Of a stretch of DNA of 64,000 bases, positions 1 to 9,081 are shown in pieces (within the stretch, counting starts at the first letter, position 1; the number at the start of each line of letters is the position of its first letter). Below the pieces are notes generated by a model. That model made no database searches, was not told the origin of the DNA, and was given only the letters and a program-made list of their open reading frames with translations. The position numbers and the translations under genes were made by a program. The stretch comes from Leptospirales bacterium (GTDB lineage: Bacteria > Spirochaetota > Leptospiria > Leptospirales > Leptonemataceae): assembly GCA_019694685.1 (NCBI GenBank), contig JAIBBM010000007.1, positions 1-64,000 of the forward strand, written 5' to 3'.

Positions 1-4
1 CTTA

Positions 5-1240
5 TCAACGCGCCAGGCCGAGCATGGTGCGAAGCTGGCGATGTGCCGGATCTGCTTCTGACGGCTTGTCTCCGGGTGGCTCGAGCGGAAGGTAATCGTC
101 TATGTTCACGTCCATTTTCAGTCCGCGTTTTGGAAGGGGGATGCTGCGTTCGTCCGCGACAAATCCTTTGGTCAATTTCAGAACGATGCCGCCATCCAGA
201 GGTATGTTCTCCGCGAAATACGCTAGCCCCGGACGATCCACTCCAATCAGATTTACCTCAAGGGAGGAGCGAAGAGCCATGGCCACTACATCAGCTGCGG
301 AGGACGAATGCTTCCCCAGAATGACGTAGATAGGACCGGTGAATAGAGAATCAGCTGTACTTTCCATGGGAATGGCTCCATTCTTTTGCACGAGCTCTCC
401 CATTTTCCTTTTTCCGACAAGCAGGTCAGCTATCTTGAAGCATTCGCTAAAATCGCCACTCTGTAGCTTGCGAAGATCCAAAATAACAGCAGACCGTTTT
501 CCCATCTGGCGCATGAACTGTTCCAGGTTCGTCGCGGTTCCGGGGACCGCTGTGCGAAGAGCCACTATTTCTACCTGTCCTCCTGTTGTCAGCAACCAGG
601 TAGCATTTGAATAGTTGATAAAATTTAGTTTTGAACGTTTGATGGTGGGTTCGCTTCCGAGAAGCCCAAGTCGTACATCTGTGCTTTCCGCGCCGCGAAT
701 TCGACCGGCCACTTCCTCAAGGTCCATGTTCGCGACTTCTAAACCGTCAATGCTCTTCACTACGGAACCCGGTTTGACTCCGGCTGCCTGGGCGGGAGAG
801 CTTTCCAGTGTATCCAGAACGATGAATTTTCCAGGCCCTTCCTGCATCAGGAGGATGCCAATTCCCGCCTGCCGTGATTTATCTTCGCTCATCAAGAGCC
901 CTTCTGCGCGCGTGAAATCATTTCCGCCAGGAAGTTCGGAAAGAAATGCATTCAGTGCGCGATACGTTCTTTCGCGTACTTTGTCCGGGCCCTGCGATTC
1001 GATAGCCTTGATCGTGCCTTTCATGTCTGGCGTTTCTTTCGCATCAAGTGCGGCTACGGCATTTCCGTAAAGCTTCTCAAGAGGCGGGGCCGGGTCGCCG
1101 GAGAAATAGGTAGTAGTAATGGCGGCTTCCACCTGGGTGAATACTTTGGTGGGGTTGATGGGTGGGACTTCCTTTGATTTTCCGCAGAAAGCGAAAAGGC
1201 CCAGAGCGGCCACAGACAGGAGTTTTTGTGCTGAGAGCAT
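5..1240 (-). CDS. PDZ/S41-type peptidase-like lipoprotein
   Basis: Predicted 411-residue lipoprotein of the carboxyl-terminal processing protease (S41) type. The ATG at 1240 is preferred over an upstream in-frame start because it gives a short signal peptide ending in the lipobox FAFC followed by GKSK. A PDZ-like region follows at about residues 130-200 (GIGILLM, then AGVKPGSVVKSIDG, the usual PDZ carboxylate loop). The C-terminal half has S41-like elements: a strand AVILDLRKLQSGDF and HSSSAADVVAMALR, where the nucleophile serine is expected. The catalytic lysine could not be placed, so activity is unproven. It is last in the run that starts with fabZ, 67 nt behind the small lipoprotein gene. 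It probably acts at the periplasmic face. Confidence 0.72.
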   Translation of the reverse strand: MLSAQKLLSVAALGLFAFCGKSKEVPPINPTKVFTQVEAAITTTYFSGDPAPPLEKLYGNAVAALDAKETPDMKGTIKAIESQGPDKVRERTYRALNAFLSELPGGNDFTRAEGLLMSEDKSRQAGIGILLMQEGPGKFIVLDTLESSPAQAAGVKPGSVVKSIDGLEVANMDLEEVAGRIRGAESTDVRLGLLGSEPTIKRSKLNFINYSNATWLLTTGGQVEIVALRTAVPGTATNLEQFMRQMGKRSAVILDLRKLQSGDFSECFKIADLLVGKRKMGELVQKNGAIPMESTADSLFTGPIYVILGKHSSSAADVVAMALRSSLEVNLIGVDRPGLAYFAENIPLDGGIVLKLTKGFVADERSIPLPKRGLKMDVNIDDYLPLEPPGDKPSEADPAHRQLRTMLGLAR

Positions 1241-1307
1241 GGTACTGGATGCAAAAAGGATTAGAAATCGCAAGTGATTTCCGGGCGGCGGGAAAGAACC
1301 TGAAACG

Positions 1308-1541
1308 TCAATCGCCAAGCTGGCTGCACGTCGCGTTGCAGTTGTCGTGATCTGTGTTGCAGCTCAGTACGCCTGCTGTATTGAACGCAGGGCTCTGATT
1401 TGTAGGAACGTTGAGAAGAACCATGGTGGTCAGGCAGCTGTTGTAGCGATTGGAACAGTCTCTATGGCAAGCGTGGGTTTCAAATGTATTTCCACACGCC
1501 ATACCCAGAGCCAGCGCAGTAACCAGAGCAATCCTAAACAT
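1308..1541 (-). CDS. small Cys-rich lipoprotein
   Basis: 77-residue protein with a lipoprotein signal: [16 protein letters not shown], lipobox GMAC. The mature part has six cysteines in pairs ([24 protein letters not shown]), suggesting disulfides in the periplasm or at the surface. Longer in-frame starts run through unlikely sequence inside aroC. The ATG at 1541 overlaps the aroC stop by 8 nt, which points to translational coupling. I do not recognise the family. The window holds two other small exported Cys-rich proteins (26772-27053 and 44920-45234) with no clear alignment to this one. Confidence 0.68.
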   Translation of the reverse strand: MFRIALVTALALGMACGNTFETHACHRDCSNRYNSCLTTMVLLNVPTNQSPAFNTAGVLSCNTDHDNCNATCSQLGD

Positions 1542-2682
1542 TTTTTCTATATCGCAGCCACCATTCGGGAGTCTGCGCCCTCTGTCTGAGATATGCGTCC
1601 ATGAGAACCAGGTTGAAAACAGATTCCACGATGGGGACAGCCCTTGGCAATACGCATGGATCGTGCCTGCCCTTCGCCGCAAGCTCTGTTGCTTCGCCGC
1701 GGTCGTTCACTGTGTCCTGCGGCTGGCTGATGGTGGCCGTAGGTTTGAATGCGAGGCGGCATAGAATTGGCATTCCGTTTGAGATGCCTCCCTGGATTCC
1801 ACCGGAAAAGTTCGTTTTTGTTTCCACATTGGGAGCAGGCATTGTTTCCGTTGCCCCTTCGCGCGGATTCTCTTTGGGAATAAACGAGTCGTTGTGCTGG
1901 CTTCCAAACAGCCTCGTGCCTTCGAAACCGCTCCCGGATTCGAAACCTTTGCATGCAGGGATAGAGAGAGATGCTTTTGCGAAGTCCGCCTCCAGGCGAT
2001 CAAACACAGGATCGCCCAGACCGGGTGGCACGTTTCTCACAATGACGCCTAACGTTCCTCCAACTGAGTCTTTCTTTGCCCTTGCTTCTTCTACGAGTGC
2101 AACCATCTTCTTCGCGGCGATTTCATTTGGACACCGCACTAGATTTGAGTCTACCTGTTCGCGCGATTGCGGAGGATTCTTGATTGCCTGGGAGTCAATG
2201 TTCCCAATGGATTCAACCCACGCGATTGTTTCTATTCCCAGTTCCTTCCGTAAAATCTGTCGTGCGATTGCTCCCGCCGCGACTCTACCGATTGTTTCGC
2301 GCACGGAAGCCCTTCCTCCCCCGTGCGGAGTGCGAAAACCATATTTTGCGTGATACGTGAAGTCCGCGTGAGAAGGACGATATGCTTGCGAGAATCCTTC
2401 ATAATCCTGGGAGCGCATATCTACATTGCGAACCATCATGGCAATGGGCGTTCCAAGAGTGCGGCCTTCGAACAGGCCGCTCAATATTTCTACTCGATCC
2501 GGTTCCTGTCTCGATGTGGTGAGGTGGCTCTGGCCTGGTTTTCGTCTGTCCAGTTCTGCCTGCAATTCTTCAAGATCGATTTCGAATCCGGCCGGACAAC
2601 CGTCGAGTACGACACCCACAGCCGGACCGTGCGATTCGCCAAAAGTTGAAATGGTGAAGAGTGTGCCGGCAACAGAAGACAC
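1534..2682 (-). CDS. aroC: chorismate synthase
   Basis: AroC converts 5-enolpyruvylshikimate-3-phosphate to chorismate with reduced FMN, the last step of the shikimate pathway. The N-terminus carries the signature FGESHG; further conserved blocks are [28 protein letters not shown] and [10 protein letters not shown]. The length (382 residues) is normal. The start is GTG at 2682; the ATG-less start is accepted because [15 protein letters not shown] lines up with the family N-terminus. It lies 35 nt behind the DHH phosphoesterase gene on the same strand. It is the only aromatic-pathway gene in this window. Confidence 0.96.
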   Translation of the reverse strand: MSSVAGTLFTISTFGESHGPAVGVVLDGCPAGFEIDLEELQAELDRRKPGQSHLTTSRQEPDRVEILSGLFEGRTLGTPIAMMVRNVDMRSQDYEGFSQAYRPSHADFTYHAKYGFRTPHGGGRASVRETIGRVAAGAIARQILRKELGIETIAWVESIGNIDSQAIKNPPQSREQVDSNLVRCPNEIAAKKMVALVEEARAKKDSVGGTLGVIVRNVPPGLGDPVFDRLEADFAKASLSIPACKGFESGSGFEGTRLFGSQHNDSFIPKENPREGATETMPAPNVETKTNFSGGIQGGISNGMPILCRLAFKPTATISQPQDTVNDRGEATELAAKGRHDPCVLPRAVPIVESVFNLVLMDAYLRQRAQTPEWWLRYRKNV

Positions 2683-2717
2683 GATCCTGTATCAGCCGCG
2701 GGGCGGGCCTGTCAAAT

Positions 2718-3689
2718 TCAAAAGATCGCAATATCAGGTAGCTTCAGTGCGCGCACTACTTTCTTGTATATCTCTTCCTCGTGAAAAAGGGCCGCATCTT
2801 GAATGATTCCTCCGGCTCGATCGTTGTGGCCGCCGCCAAACCCAACTCCTTCGAGGACTTCCTGGATGACTTTGGACGCGTTCCATGATCGGTTCTCACT
2901 GCGAAGTGAGAAATTGATTTTGCCGTCATTCTTTGCGCAGAGAGCGACGAATTCGATTTCTTGCAGAGACATGAAGAAGTCTCCCAGGATGCCCATGAGG
3001 TTCTGATTGCAGCCATCAGGAAAATAGCAGAATGCAAGCGTTTCCTTGATGCGAACTCGATCGAGTGCCGTTTTGTAGAACGCCAGATCTTTGGTTTGAA
3101 TGTAGTTGATCAGGATCGAATTGACGAGGGGCATGTCCGCCAGTCCGTACAGTTCCGTGTAAGCCAGCAGATCGCCTTTGCTTACGCTTCTGGTCAACAA
3201 GGATGTATCCATGTTGATTCCCACCATCAATGCGGTGGCCACGTTTTGTGGAATTTGTCCCTCTTGAGTATTCAGATATTCGTAAATGATAGACGAACAC
3301 GCACCATACTCTGGGCGAATGTCTGCAAACTTCACGTCATCCGGCGCTGTGACCTGATGATGATCGATCACAGCCACTTCATCTCCAATCAAATCTGTTA
3401 CGTTCTTATTTCCTTTGCAACCATCTACGACGATGATCTTATCCTCCGCAGTGAGTGCATAGCGACTGGCCGGTCGCACGTCGATGTTCAATTCCTGGAT
3501 CATTCTCTTAAGAGAATCGCGCTGTACTTCTCCTTCGTAAATGACATTCGCCTGGATTCCGGCGCGTTTCAAAAAGTACTGCAGACCATAGGCAGTTGCC
3601 ACCGCGTCGTGATCGGGGAAGTTGTGCGTCTGGATGTAAACCTGTTTGGCTCCACCGAGGGATGAGATCAGTTTATTGTGCGGAAGCAT
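2718..3689 (-). CDS. DHH-family phosphoesterase
   Basis: 323-residue protein of the DHH/DHHA1 superfamily, which includes NrnA nanoRNase/pAp phosphatase and RecJ. Motifs seen are THNFPDHDAVATAYG near the N-terminus, VVDG, the signature VIDHH, and a C-terminal DHHA1-type glycine-rich stretch GVGFGGGHNDRAGG. The ATG at 3689 is chosen: a longer frame exists, but it would run back into the upstream hydrolase gene that ends at 3725. It probably hydrolyses short oligonucleotides or phosphodiesters with Mn2+. The exact substrate (nanoRNA, pAp or cyclic dinucleotide products) cannot be told from the sequence. Confidence 0.88.
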   Translation of the reverse strand: MLPHNKLISSLGGAKQVYIQTHNFPDHDAVATAYGLQYFLKRAGIQANVIYEGEVQRDSLKRMIQELNIDVRPASRYALTAEDKIIVVDGCKGNKNVTDLIGDEVAVIDHHQVTAPDDVKFADIRPEYGACSSIIYEYLNTQEGQIPQNVATALMVGINMDTSLLTRSVSKGDLLAYTELYGLADMPLVNSILINYIQTKDLAFYKTALDRVRIKETLAFCYFPDGCNQNLMGILGDFFMSLQEIEFVALCAKNDGKINFSLRSENRSWNASKVIQEVLEGVGFGGGHNDRAGGIIQDAALFHEEEIYKKVVRALKLPDIAIF

Positions 3690-3724
3690 TACCAATGAAA
3701 AAACGCAACGAGTTTCAATGCAAC

Positions 3725-4639
3725 CTATTTGCAGTTCGCAAGAAACGCGCGCATCAGTTCGTCCGGATTTTCCGTTTGCACGCAATGGCCACCCTGCATT
3801 TCGATCAAGCGGCATCTCAGAGTCATCCGAACCAGCTTTCCATATTGAAGGTTGACGATTCGATCTTCGCGGCCCCAGTACAGAATGATTTCTGGGCTGA
3901 GCTTGATTCTTTTTCCGGAGGGATAGAATACAGAGTCTTCTTCTTCAATTGTATTTTCTGCCAGATATTCGTACCCTTTGTGGGACCATTGTTCGAGTAG
4001 TCCGCGCAACAAGAAATCAGGTAGATCCGTTCTTGTTTCGTGGAAAAGCTCTCCCAGGAGTTCTCGAATTTCATCCGTGCTCGTAGGATAAAATCTCTTT
4101 CTGTGTGCGTCTCTGTCCGATTCTGAAAATCGCAGTGCGCCTGGGGCAACAAAATGCATTCTTTTGAACGGAACTTCGAGGTCGTGATCCTGCAGATACT
4201 CGACTGCATGCATAGCGATCAGTCCTCCCATGCTATGCGTCAGTATTTGCGGAGACTGATCTACCTTGTTTGTTCTCTGCGGCGCTTGCGGGGGTCTTTG
4301 TTTGAGTATATGAAGGATGAAGCGCGCTGTCTGCCTTGCGATGCTGTCAATGCGCCACAGTTCGCGAACTTCAGGCATTCGTGTGGAGCCAAAGCCTGGA
4401 AGATCTATGGCATACACGTCAAATTTGCGGATCAATTCCGGGAATAGTTTTCGAAACGTTTTGGAAGAGTCCAGAAAACCGTGCAGTAGAAAGAGCGGCG
4501 GCTTTCCATTCTCGTGAGCATACATATGAAAGCGAGTTCCTTCGAACGGAATGAATTGGCTCTTCATTCCGCTTGAAAGAATCCTTCTGTGGATCTGGAA
4601 ATTGCGATAAGCCAGGGCGGCGCGACCGATGATGCTCAT
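3725..4639 (-). CDS. alpha/beta hydrolase
   Basis: 304-residue alpha/beta-hydrolase-fold protein. Visible are the oxyanion motif LLHGFLDSSKTF, DLPGFGST, the nucleophile elbow THSMGG (Ser), an acid at WGREDRI and the catalytic histidine in MQGGHC, so the triad looks complete. There is no signal peptide, so it is probably cytoplasmic. Substrate unknown; esterase, lipase or C-C hydrolase are all possible. It sits 38 nt after fabZ and 35 nt before the DHH gene. A link to lipid metabolism is suggested only by the fabZ neighbour. Confidence 0.85.
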   Translation of the reverse strand: MSIIGRAALAYRNFQIHRRILSSGMKSQFIPFEGTRFHMYAHENGKPPLFLLHGFLDSSKTFRKLFPELIRKFDVYAIDLPGFGSTRMPEVRELWRIDSIARQTARFILHILKQRPPQAPQRTNKVDQSPQILTHSMGGLIAMHAVEYLQDHDLEVPFKRMHFVAPGALRFSESDRDAHRKRFYPTSTDEIRELLGELFHETRTDLPDFLLRGLLEQWSHKGYEYLAENTIEEEDSVFYPSGKRIKLSPEIILYWGREDRIVNLQYGKLVRMTLRCRLIEMQGGHCVQTENPDELMRAFLANCK

Positions 4640-4677
4640 GATCGGCTAACCCGGGTAGTCAGAATTTGCAAGATCGT

Positions 4678-5169
4678 CTAACGTCCAATGAGTTTTGCCG
4701 GAATCATCGAAAACTCGAGGTCAGTCTGGCATGTTGTTTTGCCGTCCACACTTGCAACACCACGTGCAGTGATTCGTCTTGGATCGCCGTTCTTGTCTTT
4801 TTCAATTTCCGTAATGGTTACTTCCAGGCGGAGTTGATCACCAGGGATCACCGGCTTTTCAAACGTGCAGTTGTTCACTTTTGTGAAAACCCCAATCTTA
4901 TCTTTATTCTTTTCTGCTTCTTCGGGAAAAGCGAGAGGGTAGTGCAATCCGGCAGTTTGTGCGAGCGCTTCTACCTGGAGAACTCCTGGCATGATGGGTG
5001 CCACCGGGAAGTGACCTTCAAAAAACTCTTCGTTGGCGGTTAGATTCTTGAACGCTACAATTTTAGATTCGGTGAGTTCTACAACACGATCCACTAAAAG
5101 GAACGGATAGCGATGAGGAAGAATTTCTTTGATTCGATTTATTTTTACGGGTGTTTTTGAGATTGCCAT
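4678..5169 (-). CDS. fabZ: 3-hydroxyacyl-ACP dehydratase FabZ
   Basis: FabZ dehydrates (3R)-hydroxyacyl-ACP to trans-2-enoyl-ACP in type II fatty acid synthesis. The hotdog protein shows LPHRYPFLLVDR at the N-terminus and the active-site helix EGHFPVAPIMPGVLQVEALAQ, with the expected His and Glu. At 163 residues it is slightly longer than the usual 145-150, and the C-terminal tail is the extra part. It is first in a six-gene minus-strand run reaching to position 5. Its promoter must lie in the 102-nt divergent gap at 5170-5271. Confidence 0.95.
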   Translation of the reverse strand: MAISKTPVKINRIKEILPHRYPFLLVDRVVELTESKIVAFKNLTANEEFFEGHFPVAPIMPGVLQVEALAQTAGLHYPLAFPEEAEKNKDKIGVFTKVNNCTFEKPVIPGDQLRLEVTITEIEKDKNGDPRRITARGVASVDGKTTCQTDLEFSMIPAKLIGR

Positions 5170-5271
5170 GTTTCGATCCGGTGACGGTAGGTTGGATTGT
5201 CAATCAGCATCCGGATTCGGCGACCGGAACAATCGCTGGACTATCGGGGGCAATTCGGGAAACCATGACGC
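5170..5271. promoter_or_regulatory. divergent intergenic region fabZ / lipoprotein operon
   Basis: 102 nt between two divergent operons, so it must hold both promoters. It contains partly complementary CCGGT/ACCGG words at its two ends, but no -10/-35 pair convincing enough to place. Confidence 0.3.
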
Positions 5272-5883
5272 ATGAAATGCTCGGCCTGTAGACTATTGGC
5301 GGCGGCATGTTTTGCTTTCGTTTCGAATTGTGCTGTGTTTATCTCTCAAAGGCCGGCGCCTCCATCTCCGCCCGAACAGCCAGTGGGAGATGTCAATATC
5401 GAGTTCATCAACTGGCAGTTGCCTGCGCAGGTCGCGCAGGCGAAGTTGATCGAAAGCGTATTTAGAACCGCTGGCTTTTTTGACAGAGTGGAGGTTCAGC
5501 CCGGGGGCACAGGTTGGTCCATTGAAATTGTAAACCTGGAGTATCCCGGGGAAATCACCCTTGGAGAAAAATTTGAACAAAGGCCCCTCCAGGAGAGCTT
5601 CGGCTTCATAAATCGCCTCGTGGCGGGTCGCACATTCCTTCTTTTTCCCATTTATCATCCGGTGGATCGCTTTGTGCGATTTTCAGTCTATCACAGAGGG
5701 ATCCATGTGCGTGACTACGATTACCAGAGTAGAGCGCATATCTTCGTAGGCTGGCTGACTTTGCTCGCCACACCGTGGTCTGAATCCAGAGAGTTGCAGC
5801 TGGAGATGGTTACGATTGCGCGCACGTTTATGGCAGAGGCCACGCGCGATGGTTTGTTTCGCCGCGAAGGAAAGAGCAGATGA
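5272..5883 (+). CDS. lipoprotein, unknown
   Basis: 203-residue predicted lipoprotein with signal MKCSACRLLAAACFAFVSNC. Asn precedes the lipid-modified Cys, a spirochete-type relaxed lipobox; an earlier cysteine, as in AAAC, is an alternative. A proline-rich linker follows. The body has a hydrophobic C-terminal stretch (HIFVGWLTLLATPW). No known domain recognised. The stop overlaps the start of the next lipoprotein by 4 nt (ATGA), so 5272-7483 is a translationally coupled three-gene unit of exported lipoproteins. The first two share a similar layout and a related hydrophobic FPIYHP / IPFYHP element, hinting at paralogy. Confidence 0.72.
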   Translation: MKCSACRLLAAACFAFVSNCAVFISQRPAPPSPPEQPVGDVNIEFINWQLPAQVAQAKLIESVFRTAGFFDRVEVQPGGTGWSIEIVNLEYPGEITLGEKFEQRPLQESFGFINRLVAGRTFLLFPIYHPVDRFVRFSVYHRGIHVRDYDYQSRAHIFVGWLTLLATPWSESRELQLEMVTIARTFMAEATRDGLFRREGKSR

Positions 5884-6419
5884 TTCGCGTACGCAAGGTT
5901 GGTTTCGGGATCACGCTTGTCTCTCTTTCTATCTTCAACATGAATTGTGCTTCGTTTCGCTCTGACGTTACTCTTGTATCGCCTGCCAATGAGTATGCGA
6001 TCGACAAGGATTTTTCCTTTTCTGTGGTTGGGTGGAGAGAAGGAGATCGTACCGGCACGTTTTTGAAAGAGCAGATGGGTCATGCGAACGATGCCGAGCG
6101 TGCGGCTGTTCGTCTACGCGCATCCAGGGAGGAGTTGGATGCGGGAAGTCCGCTGAGAATTCTTAATGCCATCGTTACGATTGTTTCTGGCGGTATCATT
6201 CCGTTCTATCATCCGACCAAAACCAGGATTTCGTACATCGCATTTGAGGACGGAATGATGAGAGGCGAGTGTTCCTACGAAATTAAAAATAATGAACTAT
6301 TCAGTTTACTTATGATTCCTTTTATGCCGTTCTTCTGGCCAGCCTCGCAACAGAGAAACATGGTCAAAGAGACTCTGGATAAGGCGTCGGAATGCTTTAA
6401 TTTGAAGCAAGCGCATTGA
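5880..6419 (+). CDS. lipoprotein, unknown
   Basis: 179-residue predicted lipoprotein: signal ending in FNMNC, then ASFRSDV. Asn at -1 is again a relaxed lipobox. The centre holds a long hydrophobic stretch (NAIVTIVSGGIIPFYHPTK) and the C-terminal part a second one (LFSLLMIPFMPFFWPA), unusual for a soluble lipoprotein and suggesting close membrane contact. It overlaps the genes on both sides by 4 nt. Function unknown. Confidence 0.72.
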   Translation: MIRVRKVGFGITLVSLSIFNMNCASFRSDVTLVSPANEYAIDKDFSFSVVGWREGDRTGTFLKEQMGHANDAERAAVRLRASREELDAGSPLRILNAIVTIVSGGIIPFYHPTKTRISYIAFEDGMMRGECSYEIKNNELFSLLMIPFMPFFWPASQQRNMVKETLDKASECFNLKQAH

Positions 6420-7483
6420 GGTTTCTCGTGAAGGTTCTTTGCGCTACATTGTTTCTCTCCTTGATGCCAGGATGCAGCGCGCGCATGAACAGCGTTCCTC
6501 TCTCAGCGCAGAATCCTGTGGCTTTTCATCTCGAGCACGAAGGACCTCTAGGAATTTTCGATCCGTCTTTCGCACAATCGCCAGATGGCATCTTCTGGAT
6601 GTCTTATTCGTCCGTGGATTTTGGATGGTCAGATCCGCGAAACGGTGCAGTCTCTACACGTCTTGCAAGATCGAACGACGCAGTACGATGGAGCGTAATG
6701 GCAGGCGCACTCAATCCTTCTGTCAGCAAGGGCGCATCCAGGCAAACGGTGCACGAAGTATCGAACCTGGTTTTTGACGCAAGTGCGCCGGAAAATGAGA
6801 AATGGAAAATCTTCTGGCATGAATACGAATGGGTCGCGGGCGAACGCGATTTCAGGCATGGTTGGATTTCTATGCGAACCAGCGCGAATCCGGAAGGCCC
6901 CTATTCTTCTAGAAAGAAACTCTTTGTGGGCTGGGGATTTTTGTCGGATGGCCAGGATGAGCCCCTGATTCGCCTTGATTTGCTGCACGCAGACCTTGGT
7001 GGATGCGTTGCCTTCACAGAACCAGCGGCTATCTATCACGATGGATCTCTCTATCTCGCACTTACATGCGCACAGATTCTGAAATCCAGAGGGAGAATCA
7101 TTTTGCTTCGCGAGTCGGGAAGTGAATGGACGTACGTTGGGACTATATTGACGAACGATGCGGATGCTGCGCCCACAGGCTACGACGGCTTTTCTGCTCC
7201 AGAATTCGCGCAGGTTGGGCCCCAGCTGCACTTGATTGTAACTCCCACGATAGGCGACATTTATGCCGGCTGTGCCATTTATTCGATCGAGGATCTTCGC
7301 ACAGCGTCCGTCCGGAGATTATCCGGCCGTGCGACCTTGTCCAGGTTCATTGCTGGCCCCGCGCGATTTCAAGGAGCGTGCGGCTTTCGCGGCGGTAGTT
7401 CTCCAGATCTCTATTTCGGCGAAGCTCACTTTGATGAGCTTCCTATCTTTCATCTGTTCAGGTTCCCTTTTCCGGATCTCTGA
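6416..7483 (+). CDS. lipoprotein with glycosidase-like beta-propeller
   Basis: 355-residue predicted lipoprotein: signal with lipobox MPGC. The body resembles five-bladed beta-propeller glycosidases (GH43/GH32-like): GIFDPSFAQSPDGIFWMSYS, repeated Trp/Gly-rich blades, AVSTRLARSNDAVRW and YDGFSAPEF. Such enzymes cut or bind extracellular glycans; I cannot assign the three acidic catalytic residues, so activity is uncertain. The start is TTG at 6416, overlapping the preceding stop (TTGA); an in-frame GTG at 6428 is an alternative. It closes the coupled lipoprotein trio. Confidence 0.7.
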   Translation: MRFLVKVLCATLFLSLMPGCSARMNSVPLSAQNPVAFHLEHEGPLGIFDPSFAQSPDGIFWMSYSSVDFGWSDPRNGAVSTRLARSNDAVRWSVMAGALNPSVSKGASRQTVHEVSNLVFDASAPENEKWKIFWHEYEWVAGERDFRHGWISMRTSANPEGPYSSRKKLFVGWGFLSDGQDEPLIRLDLLHADLGGCVAFTEPAAIYHDGSLYLALTCAQILKSRGRIILLRESGSEWTYVGTILTNDADAAPTGYDGFSAPEFAQVGPQLHLIVTPTIGDIYAGCAIYSIEDLRTASVRRLSGRATLSRFIAGPARFQGACGFRGGSSPDLYFGEAHFDELPIFHLFRFPFPDL

Positions 7484-7624
7484 ATACTTGCTCGAAATCT
7501 ATAATAACCCTAAACCATTAATTTTTTTTAGCAACGAGGCCCCGGAGATTCTCGATTTGCGTCGCCTGTGTTCTTCAGTTGCACCTGCCAAAGGCCGATG
7601 GTCAGAATCAGGGCTCCTGGCAGG

Positions 7625-8392
7625 ATGAGAACAGGCGAATGCAGCATCGCGTTATGCAGTTGGCGTCGCACTGTCGTCGGTGCCATCGTATTTGCGATTG
7701 GATCGTGCACGCAGGGCTTACCGGGGCACGAGAAGGAGACTCGGGGAGACCTCGCTCTTATCCTGGTCGGTTTGACTCCGAATTTATCAGGGCTTGTGGC
7801 GCGTTATACCTTTACAGGAAGTGCAAATGACTCTGTGTCTGGTCGCAATCTGAGCGTCGGAGCGGGAGCGCCCACTTTGACCGCGGATCGATTTGGAACC
7901 CCTGCGAGTGCCTATTCTTTTAATGGAGCAAGCTATTTCACCGCGTCTGATTCCGTTCCAACAGCTCTTCCGTCCGGAAGCAATCCGAGAACTGTTTGCA
8001 TCTGGTACAATCTCACGACCCTATCTGGCGTGACTTTGACCAATTACGGTACAGGGGTGGCGGGGCAGGCTTTTGGCCTCGGTACTAACTCTCTGTTCAG
8101 CTCAGTTTTCACTTACACGTACGATCTGAATATCTTTCTGTCACCGCGAACCAATGTGTGGACGCACTATTGTGGAGTGTACTCCGGCTCTGACATCAAA
8201 GCATGTATCAATGGCGCTCTCGTCGCAGAAACTACTGCGACGTCGTCTGGAATCAACACGGTTCTCTCCAGTCTGGCGGTGGGAAAGTCAAACTTTCAGG
8301 CGGATTTTCTGACTGGCTCCCTGGACGATCTTCGTATTTACAATCGAGCGTTAAGCGCCATTGATGTGGCTGCTATCTACTCTGGCTGGTGA
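7625..8392 (+). CDS. LamG/concanavalin-like lipoprotein
   Basis: About 255 residues. A basic N-terminus and a hydrophobic stretch VVGAIVFAIGSC give a plausible lipobox IGSC. The rest is one LamG-like jelly-roll domain: LVARYTFTGSANDSVSGRNL, SYSFNG-type strand SAYSFNGASYF, WTHYCGVYSG, and the classical end GSLDDLRIYNRALS followed by DVAAIYSGW. Such domains bind glycans or proteins at the cell surface. The ATG at 7625 is chosen; GTG at 7568 and ATG at 7598 are also in frame. The 141 nt upstream are AT-rich with a poly-T stretch near 7522, which may end the preceding operon. Confidence 0.75.
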   Translation: MRTGECSIALCSWRRTVVGAIVFAIGSCTQGLPGHEKETRGDLALILVGLTPNLSGLVARYTFTGSANDSVSGRNLSVGAGAPTLTADRFGTPASAYSFNGASYFTASDSVPTALPSGSNPRTVCIWYNLTTLSGVTLTNYGTGVAGQAFGLGTNSLFSSVFTYTYDLNIFLSPRTNVWTHYCGVYSGSDIKACINGALVAETTATSSGINTVLSSLAVGKSNFQADFLTGSLDDLRIYNRALSAIDVAAIYSGW

Positions 8393-8449
8393 TCGGTTTC
8401 AAACGGGCCCGGTCTGAAGGAAGGTTCGCAAAGCCTGGTTTCAGATGGC

Positions 8450-9079
8450 TCACTTGCGCGATATCTGATAACGAACCACTGTGATATAGTCTTCTGGCTT
8501 CACAGGAATAAACATTCCGGGTCCTTTGTAGTATTGCTCTTCATGCAGCCCGGAAATCTTGTATCCCCTGGATTCAATAAAACGATGCAACTTTAGAATG
8601 GTTGGATGCTCCGTGCTGTAAGGGCCAAAATGCACAATTTCCGCTACTTCACCGTAAGGTAATTTCTCGATGGTTGCGCCCGCGGCGCGCGCCGCATCGT
8701 TCAAATTGGTTTGATCTGGAATCTGGATTGCGGCAAAACCTTTCCATGGAATCTTCTTGAGATCTTCCGTGTGTGCGAAATCCACATTGGCCAGGTTCTC
8801 ATACCGTGCGAGAGGGGCAGGCGAAGATCCTTTTGGTACGCCTTCGAGTTTATAGTACGCAGAGAAGAGCCTGGTGTATGCATCCGAAATGACTGTGTCT
8901 GCGTCTCCGTTAAAGTCAACGCGGAGGACTGTGATTTCTTGCATTGTGGAAATGCGCGGTTCCACTAGATTTGCAAAGTCTTCCTTCCTGGGAAGGCTGG
9001 AGCGCAGATAGAAGTATCCGCCGACCACAATCGTAACCAGCGCGATGACTACTCCGAGGATGATCTTTTTCGCACTCAT
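8450..9079 (-). CDS. membrane-anchored GyrI-like / effector-binding domain protein
   Basis: 209 residues: one N-terminal membrane segment (KIILGVVIALVTIVVGGYFYL), then a domain of the GyrI-like/AraC effector-binding type. Supporting motifs are WKGFAAIQIPD, LPYGEVAEIVHFGPYS with the typical HxGPY, LHRFIESRGYKISG and EEQYY. Such domains bind small hydrophobic ligands or, in GyrI, gyrase; here a membrane-tethered, outward-facing domain is likely. It begins 2 nt after a 52-residue MshEN-like protein, implying coupled translation. Ligand unknown. Confidence 0.78.
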   Translation of the reverse strand: MSAKKIILGVVIALVTIVVGGYFYLRSSLPRKEDFANLVEPRISTMQEITVLRVDFNGDADTVISDAYTRLFSAYYKLEGVPKGSSPAPLARYENLANVDFAHTEDLKKIPWKGFAAIQIPDQTNLNDAARAAGATIEKLPYGEVAEIVHFGPYSTEHPTILKLHRFIESRGYKISGLHEEQYYKGPGMFIPVKPEDYITVVRYQISRK

Positions 9080-9081
9080 GA

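Noticed and set aside
1601..2353. 250-codon plus-strand open frame inside aroC
   Set aside because: It is antisense to a clear chorismate synthase, and its composition is not protein-like.
3016..3300. 94-codon minus-strand frame within the DHH gene
   Set aside because: Same strand but another frame, inside a gene with full motif support; a shadow.
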